In this document: one piece after another, positions 11,183 through 20,589 of the stretch
Position numbering within the stretch: the stretch's first letter is position 1
Layout: each line of letters opens with the position of its first letter
Source of the DNA: Closterium sp. Naga37s-1
Lineage: Eukaryota > Streptophyta > Zygnematophyceae > Desmidiales > Closteriaceae
Length of the DNA: 64,000 nucleotides
Assembly: GCA_947471745.1 (NCBI GenBank)
Contig: CANJKZ010000092.1
Location: forward strand, 620,001-684,000
Reading direction: 5' to 3'
Position numbers and translations under genes: made by a program
Notes under the pieces: model-generated
Databases searched by the model: none
The model's input: the letters and a program-made list of their open reading frames with translations, nothing else
What the model was told of the DNA's origin: nothing

Positions 11183-14100
11183 ATGGCTAGCCCACAGGTT
11201 CTCGTGTTCGATGCTGAGGGCCGCCCTGTGAAGTTTGACACCTGGCTCGATGACTTGCACCTCTACCTACAGCTCACAGCCAAGGATGACATCTCACTGT
11301 ACGATCACGCCCTAGGCCTTGTCACTGCCCCTGCTGCTACTGCTGACAGCACTGCTCGCTCACAGTGGCAGACTCGTGATGCCCACGCTCGCTTCGCCAT
11401 TCGCAACTCCCTGCCGATAGACGAACGCGAGCACTTTGGTCAGCACAAGACTGCACCGGCACTGTACACAGCTGTAGTTGCTCGCTACTCCTCACCTGCC
11501 TCTGCCGCACTAGGCCGTCTCTCCCTCCCCTACCTGTTTCCCGACCTGGCCTCCTTTCACACAGTCGCTGACCTCATCACGCACCTCCGTACTAGTGAGG
11601 CCCGCTTCCGTGCCGCCATGCCTGCTGAGTTCCTTGCCACGCACCCCCCTCCACTCTGGCTCACTCTCTATCACCTAGTCACCCGCCTCCCTGACACACT
11701 GCGTGCTGTCAGGGACCACTTCCTAGCTCGTTGCCCCACTGAGCTCACCATTGCCCTCCTCGAGAAGGAGCTACTTGCAGCTGAGGCTAGCATAGTCGCT
11801 GTAGGTGCCTCTCGTGGCGACCCCCGTACCCCGTTCTTTGAGGGGTGTTCTCCTTCCCCCCTTCTTCCCTCTGTCGCCTCTGCTGCTGCTGTCGACCTTC
11901 TTGGTACTGAGAAGGTCGGCACTGCGTCTGCCTCGAGCGGACGCCGCAGCGGCAAGGGCAAAGGGGGCAAGGGTAGTGGCGGTGACGGCGGGGGAGGCGG
12001 CGGTGGGGGCGGTGGAGGCAGTGGGGGTGGTGGCTCGGCTGGAGGGGCGAGTGGTAGCGGTGGGGGTGGTGGCGGCAGCGGCGGGGGAGGTGGCAGGAGT
12101 GGAGGCGGCGGTTGGGGTGGCGGTGGACGAGGCGGCGGCAGGGGTTGGGGTGGTCGAGGAGGTGGCAGCGGTGGTGGTGGCCGTGGAGGCGCTGGCGGTG
12201 GCCAGGGCCAGCAGCACACTCTCTCGCCCCAGGAGGTCCGTGAGTGGTACTCTCAGCACGGGGGTGGGGGTGGTCTTAGCTGCACGTACGTCATTCGCAC
12301 TGGTGACCGCACTGGTCAGCAGTGTGGACGACCGCACGCCACACAGCGCTGCTTCTCTCGTCTCGACGACGCTTGGCGTGTTCAGTTCCCTCAGGCCACT
12401 GAGCTGCCCCGCTGGCTTGATCTCCTGAAGAAGGGGATTGATATCTATGCTCTAGACTTTGATGCTATTCTATCTGCCATGTATGTGATGTCTACTAGTG
12501 GAGAGGGTGCTGAGTACTTGTGTGTGCCGCCCGACCCGGGCATTAGGGCCAGTGCGTCTGCCGCTCCAGGTACTCACGTGTCGGCTACCCCAGGTGCTGG
12601 TGAGGCTGCTGCTCTAGGTGCTCGTGTGTCTCCCCCCCTTGGTACTGCGTCGACTGCCGCACTACACACCTTCACACTGGACTCAGGTGCTTCTCGCTGC
12701 TTCTTTCGTGACCGCACTGCCCTTGAGCCGCTTGCTCGACCAGTTGCTGTCTCCCTTGCTGACCCCTCTGGGGGTCCGGTCATTGCGACCTCTTCCACTG
12801 TCCTTCCCTGCCCTGCGGTCCCGTCGGGCACACTGTCAGGTCTCCACCTCCCCTCGTTCTCTACGAACTTGGTGGCAGGCTGTGCACTCCAGGACGGGGG
12901 TGTTCACCAGTTCACCCCTGCCTACGAGCGCGTGACACACTGCACGTGTGCTCGTACGGGCCGTCACTTGGCTACCTTCACTCGGCAGCCGGGGTCGGAC
13001 CTGTACACACTGACTACTGAGTCCCCTCAGGTTGCTGCGACTGCGTCCGCGTCCGCGTCAGGTCAGCTGTCCGCCCCCTGCTCGTGTCGCTCTTTGGCAC
13101 ACGAGACTGTCCTCTGGCACCACCGCCTTGGCCACCCGTCTGTGCAGCGGCTTCGTGCCATGCACTCCAGGTACCTTGTCTCTGGCCTGCCCAGGGTCCT
13201 TCCTCCTCTCCCACCCTCGCCTGCTCCTACCTGTCTCCCCTGTGTCGAGGGACGGCAGCGCGCCGCTCCTCACTCCTCCTCGTTCCCCCTGACGACTGCT
13301 CCCTTGCAGACACTCCACATGGACGTGTGGGGCCCAGCCCGCGTCCGTGGTCAGGGTCAGGAGAGGTACTTCCTGATAGTTGTTGACGACTACTCGCGCT
13401 ACACCTCGGTCTTCCCCTTGCGCACCAAGGGTGAGGTCCCTGATGTCTTGATCCCTTGGATCCGCAGAGCCCGTCTCCAGCTCAGCGAGCGTTTTCACTC
13501 GGACTTTCCTGTCCTGCGCTTGCACTCTGACAGAGGTGGTGAGTTCTCCTCCGACCTCTTGGCAGCCTACTGTGCTGAGCACGGCATTGAGCAGTCGTTC
13601 ACGCTTCCGGCTTCTCCACAGCAGAATGGGGTTGCGGAGCGCCGCATTGGCCTGGTCATGGAGGTCGCCCGTACCTCCTTGATCCATGCGGCTGCCCCCC
13701 ACTTTCTGTGGCCGTTTGCGGTCCGGTACGCTGCGCATCAGCTCAACCTCTGGCCCCGTGTCTCCTTGCCGGAGACCTCGCCCACGCTACTGTGGACGGG
13801 GGAGGTTGGCGATGCGTCGCGTTTCCGGGTCTGGGGGTCTCGAGCTTTTGTCCGCGATTCGTCTGCGGACAAGCTCTCCTCCCGTGCTGTTCCCTGCGTC
13901 TTCCTCGGCTTTGTCCCGGACGCGTCTGGTTGGCAGTTTTACCACGCCACCTCGCGCCGAGTCTTGCCCTCCCAGGACGTCACTTTTGACGAGTCCGTCC
14001 CCTACTACCGCCTCTTCCCCTACCGCACTGCCCCGCTCCCCCCCCCGCCTCTCTTCCTCTCGCCAGGTGCTGCTGTTGCAGACCCCCTCCCCCCTCAGGG

Positions 14101-17100
14101 TGCCGCTCCCTCAGGTGTGTCTCAGGTAGACCCGGTTGAGCCTGTTGAGGTAGCTGTCGACTCTCGTCCTGCTGGGGGTGCTGAGCCTGGGGGTGCTGAG
14201 CCTGGGGGTGTGGAGCCTGGGGGTGTGGAGCCTGGGGGTGTGGAGCCTGGGGGTGTGGAGCCTGGGGGTGTGGAGCCTGGGGGTGTGGAGCTTGAGGGTG
14301 CTGAGCTTGGGGGTGTGGAGCCTTGTGGTACTGAGCTGCGGAGTCCGGAGTCTGGGGGTTCTGCGTCTGGAGGTACGAGGTCTGGGAGTCCTGCACCTGG
14401 AGGAGCCCTCTCCTCGGAGCAGCTACGTGCGTGGTACTTAGAGTACTGCAGCCTCCGGAGAGGTACCACTCGAGCCGGACGTACTACTGGGACTGGTGCT
14501 AGTACTTCTTCTCCCGTTCGGGAGCTCCCCTCCCGCGAGCGGATCCGTGAGTGGTACGAGCGGCGCTGCACTCTTCGGAGTGGCGTGCCTCGTGTTACGA
14601 ACCCCGCTGCTGTTGGAGCTGCTGCTGGTGCTGAGGACCCGGGCGTTGGAGCTGCTGCTGGTGCTGAGGACCCGGGCGTTGGAGCTGCTGCTGGTGCTGA
14701 GGACCCGGGCGTTGGAGCTGCTGCTGGTGCTGAGGACCCGGGCGTTGTAGCCGCTGCTGGTGCTGAGGACCCGGGCGTTGGAGCTGCTGCTGGTGCTGAG
14801 GACCCAGGCGTTGGAGCTACTGCTGGTGCTGAGGACCCGGGCGTTGGAGCTACCGCTGGTGCTGAGGACGTGGGCGCTGGAGCTGCTGCTGGTGCTGCGG
14901 ACCCTGGTGCGGGTGTCCCTGCTGGCTCTGGTGTCGCTGCTCGGTCTCAGCCGTACTTTGTTCCGCTCCTTCAGCAGGTTCTTGGTCAGCTTCCTCCTCC
15001 TTTTCCTCCTCCCTCCTTAGAGTGTCCTCAGCCTGTCCAGCTGCAGTCGGCGTTACCGTCTGCCTCCTCTCTCCTTGGTCCTGCTCCTTACACTGGTCCG
15101 ACTGGAGGTCTTACTGAGCGGCGTGAGCCTGCGTCTCGTCCTGCGTCGCCTGAGTCTCGTCCTGGGTCGCCTGTCCGCACTGCTCTCTCTAGTCGTCGAG
15201 TCCAGCGTCAGCGTCTTCCTGCTGTCCCAGGCACTCACCGGATGGCGCTTCGTCCGTCCACTGCTCCACAGCGTGTCCCACTGCCGTCTCCTCCTGCTTC
15301 CTCTCTTCCTGCTCTTCCTGACCCTGGGTCAGACTCTCTTCGTACTACCAGTCCTGCTGTCACGCGTCTCCTGGCCACCGTTGTCACTGACCCTTCCTTT
15401 GAGTCTGCTGCTGCGTCTGCCTTAGTTGCTGAGCTTGTCGACTTTGCTGCTCGCTGTCGTCTAGACTACGCTGCTAGCCTAGTTGCTGAGTCTGAGTCTG
15501 TCTGTCCTCCGTCCGTCGGGGGTGAGTGTGCTCTTGGCACTGACGTCCTTGAGGACAGGCAGGAGGAGTTCCAGTGCTTTGCTGCCGCTTTGCCCCATCT
15601 CGTGTCCATGCTTGTTGCCCCTGAGGGAGACCCGGATGCACCAGACATCCCGACCCCACGCTCTTACGCAGAGGCGATGGCCGGTCCCTACTCCTCTCAG
15701 TGGCAGTCAGCCATGGACACAGAGATGGCTTCCTGGAAGTCCACAGGCACCTACGTTGACGAGGTTCCCCCGCCTGGGGCGAACATCGTCAGTGGCATGT
15801 GGATTTTCAGGGTGAAGCGGCCGCCGGGTTCTCCGCCTGTCTTCAAGGCGCGTTACGTTGCACGAGGCTTCAGTCAGCGCGAGGGAGTTGACTTCTTCCA
15901 GACCTTCTCCCCGACCCCGAAGATGACCACTCTTCGGGTTCTGCTGCACGTCGCCGCTCAGCGTGACTACGAGCTCCACTCGCTTGACTTCAGCACTGCT
16001 TTCCTGCAGGGCAGCCTGCACGAGGAGATCTGGCTGCGCCGTCCACCTGGCTTCACTGGGTCGTTCCCTCCTGGTACCCAGTGGAGCCTCCGACGGCCAG
16101 TCTACGGTCTCCGCCAGGCGCCTCGTGAGTGGCACGACACACTGAGGACTACGCTTGCGGCTCTTGGGTTCGCGCCTTCTACTGCTGACCCGTCGCTGTT
16201 TCTACGCACCGACACCTCACTGCCGCCGTTCTACGTCCTTGTGTACGTCGACGACTTGGTCTTTGCTACTGCTGACACTGTGGCACTCGCCCACGTGAAG
16301 TCGGAGCTGCAGAAGAGACACACGTGCACAGACCTGGGTGAACTGACAAGCTATCTTGGCTTGCGGATCACCCGGGACAGAGCACGCCGCACCATCACCT
16401 TGACTCAGTCACACATGGTGCAGCAGGTCCTTCAGCGCTTCCGCTTCACGTACTCCTCGCCTCAGCCCACTCCTCTGCCTATCGGTCACTCGCTCTCAGC
16501 TCTGCCTTCGGATGAGTCCGTAGAGCCGAGTGGCCCGTATCCAGAGCTTGTGGGTTGCCTCATGTACCTGATGACCTGCACTCGACCAGACCTTGCATAC
16601 CCTCTCAGCATTCTTGCACGCTATGTCGCTCCCGGCCGTCACCGGAAGGAGCACATGGATGCAGCTAAGAGGGTGTTGCGCTACTTGTGCAGTACGTCGG
16701 GCATGGGGCTAGTGCTTGGAGGGCGAGTCCCAGTTGTTCTCACTGGGCACTCAGACGCTTCTTGGGCAGACGACCAGGCTACTCAGCGGTCATCTCAGGG
16801 TTACTCCTTCAGTCTTGGCTCTGGTTCTGTTTCTTGGCGTTCTACTCGCTCTTCTTCTGTTCTCAGCTCCAGTTGTGAGGCTGAGATCTACGCCACAGCC
16901 ATGGCGGCCCAGGAGCTACGCTGGCTCACCTACTTGCTGACCGACCTTGGAGAGCAGCCTCGTTCTCCTCCAGTGCTGTACGTCGACAACAAGGCAGCCA
17001 TTGCCTTGTGTGAGGAGCACAGACTGGAGCACAGAACGAAGCACATTGCTCTGCGTTACTTCCTCGCTCGAGAGCTGCAGCAGCGTGGTCAGCTTCGCCT

Positions 17101-17227
17101 GCGTTACGTGGCCTCTGAGGCCAACACTGCTGATGTGTTCACCAAGGCGCTTCAGCCTTGTGACCATCAGCGCTTTTGCACTCTTCTAGGCCTTGTGCCT
17201 ACTGGACCTCACTTGCTTACTTCTTGA
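11183..17227 (+). CDS. Copia B gag-pol polyprotein (2014 aa)
   Basis: One uninterrupted frame encodes the whole retrotransposition machinery, cleaved in cytoplasmic particles and acting in the nucleus at integration. Residues: gag about 1-240; Gly-rich 250-345; zinc knuckle C367, C381, H385, C390; protease D500 in DSGAS; GAG-pre-integrase from H646/H647; integrase D714, D783, E819 (D-X68-D-X35-E); low-complexity linker about 975-1280; RT with YVDD at 1688-1691; RNase H D1858, E1899/E1901, D1935, D1984. All key residues are present. The knuckle has 13 residues between its first two Cys where the retroviral type has 2. The start ATG is the first in frame and matches the gag starts of the other families. 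Gag and pol share one frame, as is usual for copia. Confidence 0.96.
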   Translation: MASPQVLVFDAEGRPVKFDTWLDDLHLYLQLTAKDDISLYDHALGLVTAPAATADSTARSQWQTRDAHARFAIRNSLPIDEREHFGQHKTAPALYTAVVARYSSPASAALGRLSLPYLFPDLASFHTVADLITHLRTSEARFRAAMPAEFLATHPPPLWLTLYHLVTRLPDTLRAVRDHFLARCPTELTIALLEKELLAAEASIVAVGASRGDPRTPFFEGCSPSPLLPSVASAAAVDLLGTEKVGTASASSGRRSGKGKGGKGSGGDGGGGGGGGGGGSGGGGSAGGASGSGGGGGGSGGGGGRSGGGGWGGGGRGGGRGWGGRGGGSGGGGRGGAGGGQGQQHTLSPQEVREWYSQHGGGGGLSCTYVIRTGDRTGQQCGRPHATQRCFSRLDDAWRVQFPQATELPRWLDLLKKGIDIYALDFDAILSAMYVMSTSGEGAEYLCVPPDPGIRASASAAPGTHVSATPGAGEAAALGARVSPPLGTASTAALHTFTLDSGASRCFFRDRTALEPLARPVAVSLADPSGGPVIATSSTVLPCPAVPSGTLSGLHLPSFSTNLVAGCALQDGGVHQFTPAYERVTHCTCARTGRHLATFTRQPGSDLYTLTTESPQVAATASASASGQLSAPCSCRSLAHETVLWHHRLGHPSVQRLRAMHSRYLVSGLPRVLPPLPPSPAPTCLPCVEGRQRAAPHSSSFPLTTAPLQTLHMDVWGPARVRGQGQERYFLIVVDDYSRYTSVFPLRTKGEVPDVLIPWIRRARLQLSERFHSDFPVLRLHSDRGGEFSSDLLAAYCAEHGIEQSFTLPASPQQNGVAERRIGLVMEVARTSLIHAAAPHFLWPFAVRYAAHQLNLWPRVSLPETSPTLLWTGEVGDASRFRVWGSRAFVRDSSADKLSSRAVPCVFLGFVPDASGWQFYHATSRRVLPSQDVTFDESVPYYRLFPYRTAPLPPPPLFLSPGAAVADPLPPQGAAPSGVSQVDPVEPVEVAVDSRPAGGAEPGGAEPGGVEPGGVEPGGVEPGGVEPGGVEPGGVELEGAELGGVEPCGTELRSPESGGSASGGTRSGSPAPGGALSSEQLRAWYLEYCSLRRGTTRAGRTTGTGASTSSPVRELPSRERIREWYERRCTLRSGVPRVTNPAAVGAAAGAEDPGVGAAAGAEDPGVGAAAGAEDPGVGAAAGAEDPGVVAAAGAEDPGVGAAAGAEDPGVGATAGAEDPGVGATAGAEDVGAGAAAGAADPGAGVPAGSGVAARSQPYFVPLLQQVLGQLPPPFPPPSLECPQPVQLQSALPSASSLLGPAPYTGPTGGLTERREPASRPASPESRPGSPVRTALSSRRVQRQRLPAVPGTHRMALRPSTAPQRVPLPSPPASSLPALPDPGSDSLRTTSPAVTRLLATVVTDPSFESAAASALVAELVDFAARCRLDYAASLVAESESVCPPSVGGECALGTDVLEDRQEEFQCFAAALPHLVSMLVAPEGDPDAPDIPTPRSYAEAMAGPYSSQWQSAMDTEMASWKSTGTYVDEVPPPGANIVSGMWIFRVKRPPGSPPVFKARYVARGFSQREGVDFFQTFSPTPKMTTLRVLLHVAAQRDYELHSLDFSTAFLQGSLHEEIWLRRPPGFTGSFPPGTQWSLRRPVYGLRQAPREWHDTLRTTLAALGFAPSTADPSLFLRTDTSLPPFYVLVYVDDLVFATADTVALAHVKSELQKRHTCTDLGELTSYLGLRITRDRARRTITLTQSHMVQQVLQRFRFTYSSPQPTPLPIGHSLSALPSDESVEPSGPYPELVGCLMYLMTCTRPDLAYPLSILARYVAPGRHRKEHMDAAKRVLRYLCSTSGMGLVLGGRVPVVLTGHSDASWADDQATQRSSQGYSFSLGSGSVSWRSTRSSSVLSSSCEAEIYATAMAAQELRWLTYLLTDLGEQPRSPPVLYVDNKAAIALCEEHRLEHRTKHIALRYFLARELQQRGQLRLRYVASEANTADVFTKALQPCDHQRFCTLLGLVPTGPHLLTS
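14613..14900 (+). repeat. 33-bp coding minisatellite in the copia B linker
   Basis: Eight to nine near-perfect copies of a 33-bp unit encode an 11-residue repeat (GVGAAAGAEDP) between integrase and RT. The length is a multiple of three, so the frame stays open. Just upstream (14170-14300) a 15-bp unit encodes PGGVE repeats. Neither is a known domain; they look like a flexible spacer that expands by slippage. Confidence 0.85.
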
Positions 17228-17403
17228 GTCTGTTGTACTGTGATCTCTATATATAAACCTGCATGTGAACTGGTCTTGTGACCACTTGCTTGTGCTCGGA
17301 ATTTGTGTGGTATCCTTGAGATCCACCCTGAGCTTGTTTTGCCTTGCTTTGCCTTGACTGGTCTTGTGACCCCTAGTTCTCCCCCACTTTGCCTATGGGG
17401 GTG
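17228..17403 (+). other. Copia B 3' untranslated region and polypurine tract
   Basis: Non-coding tail with TATATA, ending in GCCTATGGGGGTG right before the 3' LTR. Confidence 0.8.
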
Positions 17404-17535
17404 TGTCAAACATTATATATGTTGTGTTAGTTTAGGCTACAGTGGGTTAGCCTATAGGGGGTACACAATTCTAGGGTTAGGTACTTGTACTCTTTTCATT
17501 GCTAGTTCATTCATTCCTCTTCAGTGATTCCAACA
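17404..17535 (+). repeat. 3' LTR of copia B
   Basis: 132 bp, identical to 10108-10239, followed by the target duplication GCTGC. Confidence 0.95.
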
Positions 17536-17540
17536 GCTGC

Positions 17541-18131
17541 TCCTCCTTGCTGCTGCTGCTGCTGCTATTCGCTGCAGCTGCTCCTCCTTGCTGCTGCTGC
17601 TGCTACTTGCTGCAGCTGCTCCTCTTTGCTGCTGCTGCTGCTGCTACTTGCTGCAGCTGCTCCTCTTTGCTGCTGCTGCTGCTGCTGCTACTTGCTGCAG
17701 TTGCTCCTCCTTGCTGCTGCTGCTGCTACTTACTGCAGCTGCTCCTCCTTGCCGCTGCTGCTGCTATTAAGTTGCTGCTGCCGCCTGCGCTGCTGCTGCT
17801 GTTAAGCTGCTGCTGCTGCTGTTAAGCTACTGCTGCCGCCTGCGTTCCTGCTGCCACCTGTGCTGCTGCTGGTGCACTGGTGCTGCTCCTAAGCTGCTGC
17901 TCCCGCCTGCGCTGCTGCTGCTGTTGCTAGGCTGCTGCTGCCGCCTGAGCTGCTGCTGATGCCTGAGCTGCTGCTCCCGCCTGCGCTGCTGCTGCTGTTG
18001 CTAGGCTGCTGCTGCCGCCTGAGCTGCTGCTGATGCCTGAGCTGCTGCTGCCGCCTGCGCTGCTACTGCCACCTGTGCTGCCGCTGCTGCCGTAACTGCC
18101 ACTCCTGCTGCTTGCTGCCATTCGTGGTGCT
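17541..18131 (+). repeat. Copia C leader, second part
   Basis: This continues the CTG-rich array interrupted by element B: more copies of the TACTTGCTGCAGCTGCTCCT unit to about 17760, then irregular CTG/CCGCCTGCG repeats, including two copies of an about 65-bp block (17923-18050), up to the gag ATG. Confidence 0.82.
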
Positions 18132-18232
18132 ATGGCGACTCCCACTGTTCTAGCCTTTGACGCAGTGGGGCAACCTTTAGGGTTTGACTCTTGGCTAGAG
18201 GGGCTGCACTTGTACCTCCGGAATGTCAAACG

Positions 18233-18373
18233 TGTCAGAATCCCAACCACTAGACCATTGGGATAAAAGGGCTTGTTTCAGTAGCGGGTCAGTGCGCCCA
18301 TAACCCCCCAGGCGAACGCGCCTGTAACCCTCTCCAGGATCAATCGGGCATCCACAGTGCAGATCTACTGACA
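18233..18373 (-). repeat. TRIM-T LTR, copy 1
   Basis: 141 bp, identical to the other two copies in the array. Its minus-strand end carries the A-box-like motif and a TTTT run. Confidence 0.9.
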
Positions 18374-18466
18374 CCCCCCCACACTGGGAGGCCCAGGACT
18401 AAGCACAGCGGCAACGGCCTACATGTGCATACACCGGGAATCGAACCCGAGACCGCTCTGATACCA

Positions 18467-18607
18467 TGTCAGAATCCCAACCACTAGACCATTGGGATAA
18501 AAGGGCTTGTTTCAGTAGCGGGTCAGTGCGCCCATAACCCCCCAGGCGAACGCGCCTGTAACCCTCTCCAGGATCAATCGGGCATCCACAGTGCAGATCT
18601 ACTGACA
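18467..18607 (-). repeat. TRIM-T LTR, copy 2 (shared middle LTR)
   Basis: 141 bp, identical to the outer copies. It lies between two 93-bp interiors. Confidence 0.9.
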
Positions 18608-18700
18608 CCCCCCCACACTGGGAGGCCCAGGACTAAGCACAGCGGCAACGGCCTACATGTGCATACACCGGGAATCGAACCCGAGACCGCTCTGATACCA

Positions 18701-18841
18701 TGTCAGAATCCCAACCACTAGACCATTGGGATAAAAGGGCTTGTTTCAGTAGCGGGTCAGTGCGCCCATAACCCCCCAGGCGAACGCGCCTGTAACCCTC
18801 TCCAGGATCAATCGGGCATCCACAGTGCAGATCTACTGACA
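18701..18841 (-). repeat. TRIM-T LTR, copy 3
   Basis: 141 bp, identical to the others, followed by target duplication AAACG. Confidence 0.9.
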
Positions 18842-20206
18842 AAACGGGACAACGTCTCCCTGTTCGAGCACACGTCGGGGTCCCTTCCGGCCCCAGAGGC
18901 TGCTGCTGAACCTGCTGCTAACGCTGAGGAGGAGGAGCGGACGCAGTTCCGCGCAGCTCACCTTGCATACAACCGGTGGATGGCGCGAGACGCTGCCGCC
19001 TCACTTGCAGTTCGCCTTCACCTCTCGTTCGACCAGCGAGCCTTCTTCCCCAGGAGCCAGGTGCCGTCGGCCCATGCTTTGTATTCCGCTGTGGTTAGGC
19101 GCTACTCCCCCCCCCCTCCTGCAGTCCTAGGCTGTCTTGCGCTGCCTCTTACCTTCCCTGCGCTGTCAGACCTCACCACTGTAGCTAACGAGGGTCGTAG
19201 TGGAGCTGGCGGGAGTGGCGGGGGCGGGCACCAGGAGTTAGAGCCTCTGTGTGTCGCTGCTTGTGCGCCTACTAACACAGTCTATGCACACCCCTCCACT
19301 GTTCTCCCGTGTGTCGTAGTCCCTTCTGCCTCCTCTGGCTCGACCGAGGGGGATGACCCTACTGCTGCCGACACAGCGACCTCTCGCCGCTCACCGCGCT
19401 TGGAGACACCTCCGGGTTTTCCGCCCCGGACGTCTTCGCCTCCTCTGCAGCCTGTCGCTGCGGACTTCGGGGGCCCAGGTGTTGTTGGGGGTGGTGACGC
19501 TGAGGGTTTTGGTTCTGGGGGTGCAAGTTCTAGGGGTGCTGCCTCTGGGGGTGCTAGGAGTCCTCTTGTTGGTGGAGTTGGAGGTACTGGCGCTAGAGGT
19601 GCTAGGTCTGGGGATGCGTTGCAGTCGCTGCCACAGCAATCTATCTTCGTTGAGCCGCCGTCGTCATGGCTACCTGAGCTGACGCCCACTTCTACTACTC
19701 TTCCTCTGTTGTTTTTGCCGCCTGCCTCCCCACTGCCTGCTCCTGCTCGATATGCCCCATTGTCCGTCTTCCTGACTGGGCGTCGGGAGCCTGTGTCTTG
19801 TGCCGCCTCCCCTGCTCCCTCTCGTATTACTCGGGGGCCTGTTGTCCTGCCCTTACCTCCCCCGTCTTCTCTTCCTCCTGTTCCTCACCCTGTGTCTGAC
19901 CTTGCTCGTGCTGCCAGCCTGACTGTCCCTCGTAGTCTAGCCGCGCTTGTGACTGCACCTGCTTCTTCGACTGCTGCTGCTTCTGCCTTAGTAGCTGATC
20001 TCGCTGGTTTTGCCGCTACTTGTCGTCGTACCTACCTTTCTGGTCTCGTCTCTGTCTCTTCGTGTCCTCCGTTCGTTGGGGGTGAGTTTGCCCTTGGCTG
20101 TGACGTCATTGAGGATACGCAGTTCGAACTGGTGTACCATCCTGCGCACTGGCGAGCTGCTAGGAGGGTGTTGCGCTACCTGGTCAGACTAGCGAGCATA
20201 ACGTAG

Positions 20207-20388
20207 CACTTTGCACTTCGTTCCTTTGCCGTGCGAGTGTTGATGCAGCGTTCCCAGCTTCGCCTTTGTACGTGGCCACACGAGCCAACACTGCTTGTCT
20301 CTTGATCTTGTCTTGTACTTTGATATATAAACCTGCATGTTTCTGGTTGCTAGGTTGTAATCATTGTACTGCTTGCTCTATTATAAAC
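20207..20388 (+). other. Copia C 3' region, first part
   Basis: Degenerate RNase H tail (an ANTA-type motif is still recognisable near 20285) then AT-rich non-coding DNA. It ends in TAAAC (20384-20388), the target duplication of element D. Confidence 0.7.
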
Positions 20389-20523
20389 TGAGAAAAGTAG
20401 AACGAGAATGAATGAACTATGAATGAAGTGAGTACATATGGGAAACCCTAATTGGGTTGTACCCCCTATGGGATACCCCACTATAGCCTACACAACAGCA
20501 TAAGCTATATATATGTTCTGACA
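20389..20523 (-). repeat. 3' LTR of copia D
   Basis: 135 bp, identical by eye to 27171-27305. In element orientation it starts TGTCAGAACATATATATAG, placing a TATA box within the first 20 bp. Confidence 0.94.
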
Positions 20524-20589
20524 CACCCCCATAGGCAAAGTGGGGGAGAACAAGGGGTCACAAGACCAGTCAAGCAAAGCAGAGCAAGA

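Larger units (their letters stand above)
10108..17535 (+). mobile_element. Copia element B, full length and apparently intact
   Basis: The LTRs (132 bp) are identical, the target duplication GCTGC is present at 10103-10107 and 17536-17540, and the single gag-pol frame is open. It lies inside the leader of element C, so it is younger than C. Identical LTRs and an open frame imply very recent insertion and possible autonomy. Confidence 0.96.
18233..18841 (-). mobile_element. Miniature LTR element (TRIM-T) concatemer, three LTRs and two interiors
   Basis: Perfect direct repeats of a 234-bp period: LTRs 18233-18373, 18467-18607 and 18701-18841 (141 bp each), interiors 18374-18466 and 18608-18700 (93 bp each). 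Target duplication AAACG (18228-18232, 18842-18846) flanks the whole array. Read on the minus strand, each LTR runs TGTCAGTAG...CTGACA, then primer-binding site TGGTATCAGAGC, then a segment with GGTTCGATTCC (perfect pol III B box) and a G-rich purine tract before the next LTR. The LTR 3' end carries TGGTCTAGTGG (A-box-like). No coding capacity. It belongs to the same family as 28064-28437. Confidence 0.92.
18132..20206 (+). pseudogene. Copia C truncated gag-linker frame, catalytic domains deleted
   Basis: ATG 18132 (MATPTVLAFDA) is the canonical gag start of these families. The frame is split by the miniature LTR array but resumes in phase after it, and stays open to TAG 20204-20206 (about 487 codons once the insert is skipped). 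It keeps the N-terminal gag (to about 19185), a scrap of Gly-rich and protease-flanking sequence (TVLPC near 19302), the IN-RT linker, and a short RNase H-side remnant (HWRAARRVLRYL). Zinc knuckle, protease active site, integrase and RT are absent. After the stop, degenerate RNase H sequence is still visible. This is a deletion derivative dependent on other elements. Confidence 0.82.

Noticed and set aside
18233-18841. CRISPR array
   Set aside because: The repeats are 141 and 93 bp, head-to-tail with LTR features and target duplications; there is no short repeat/unique spacer pattern, and the DNA is eukaryotic.
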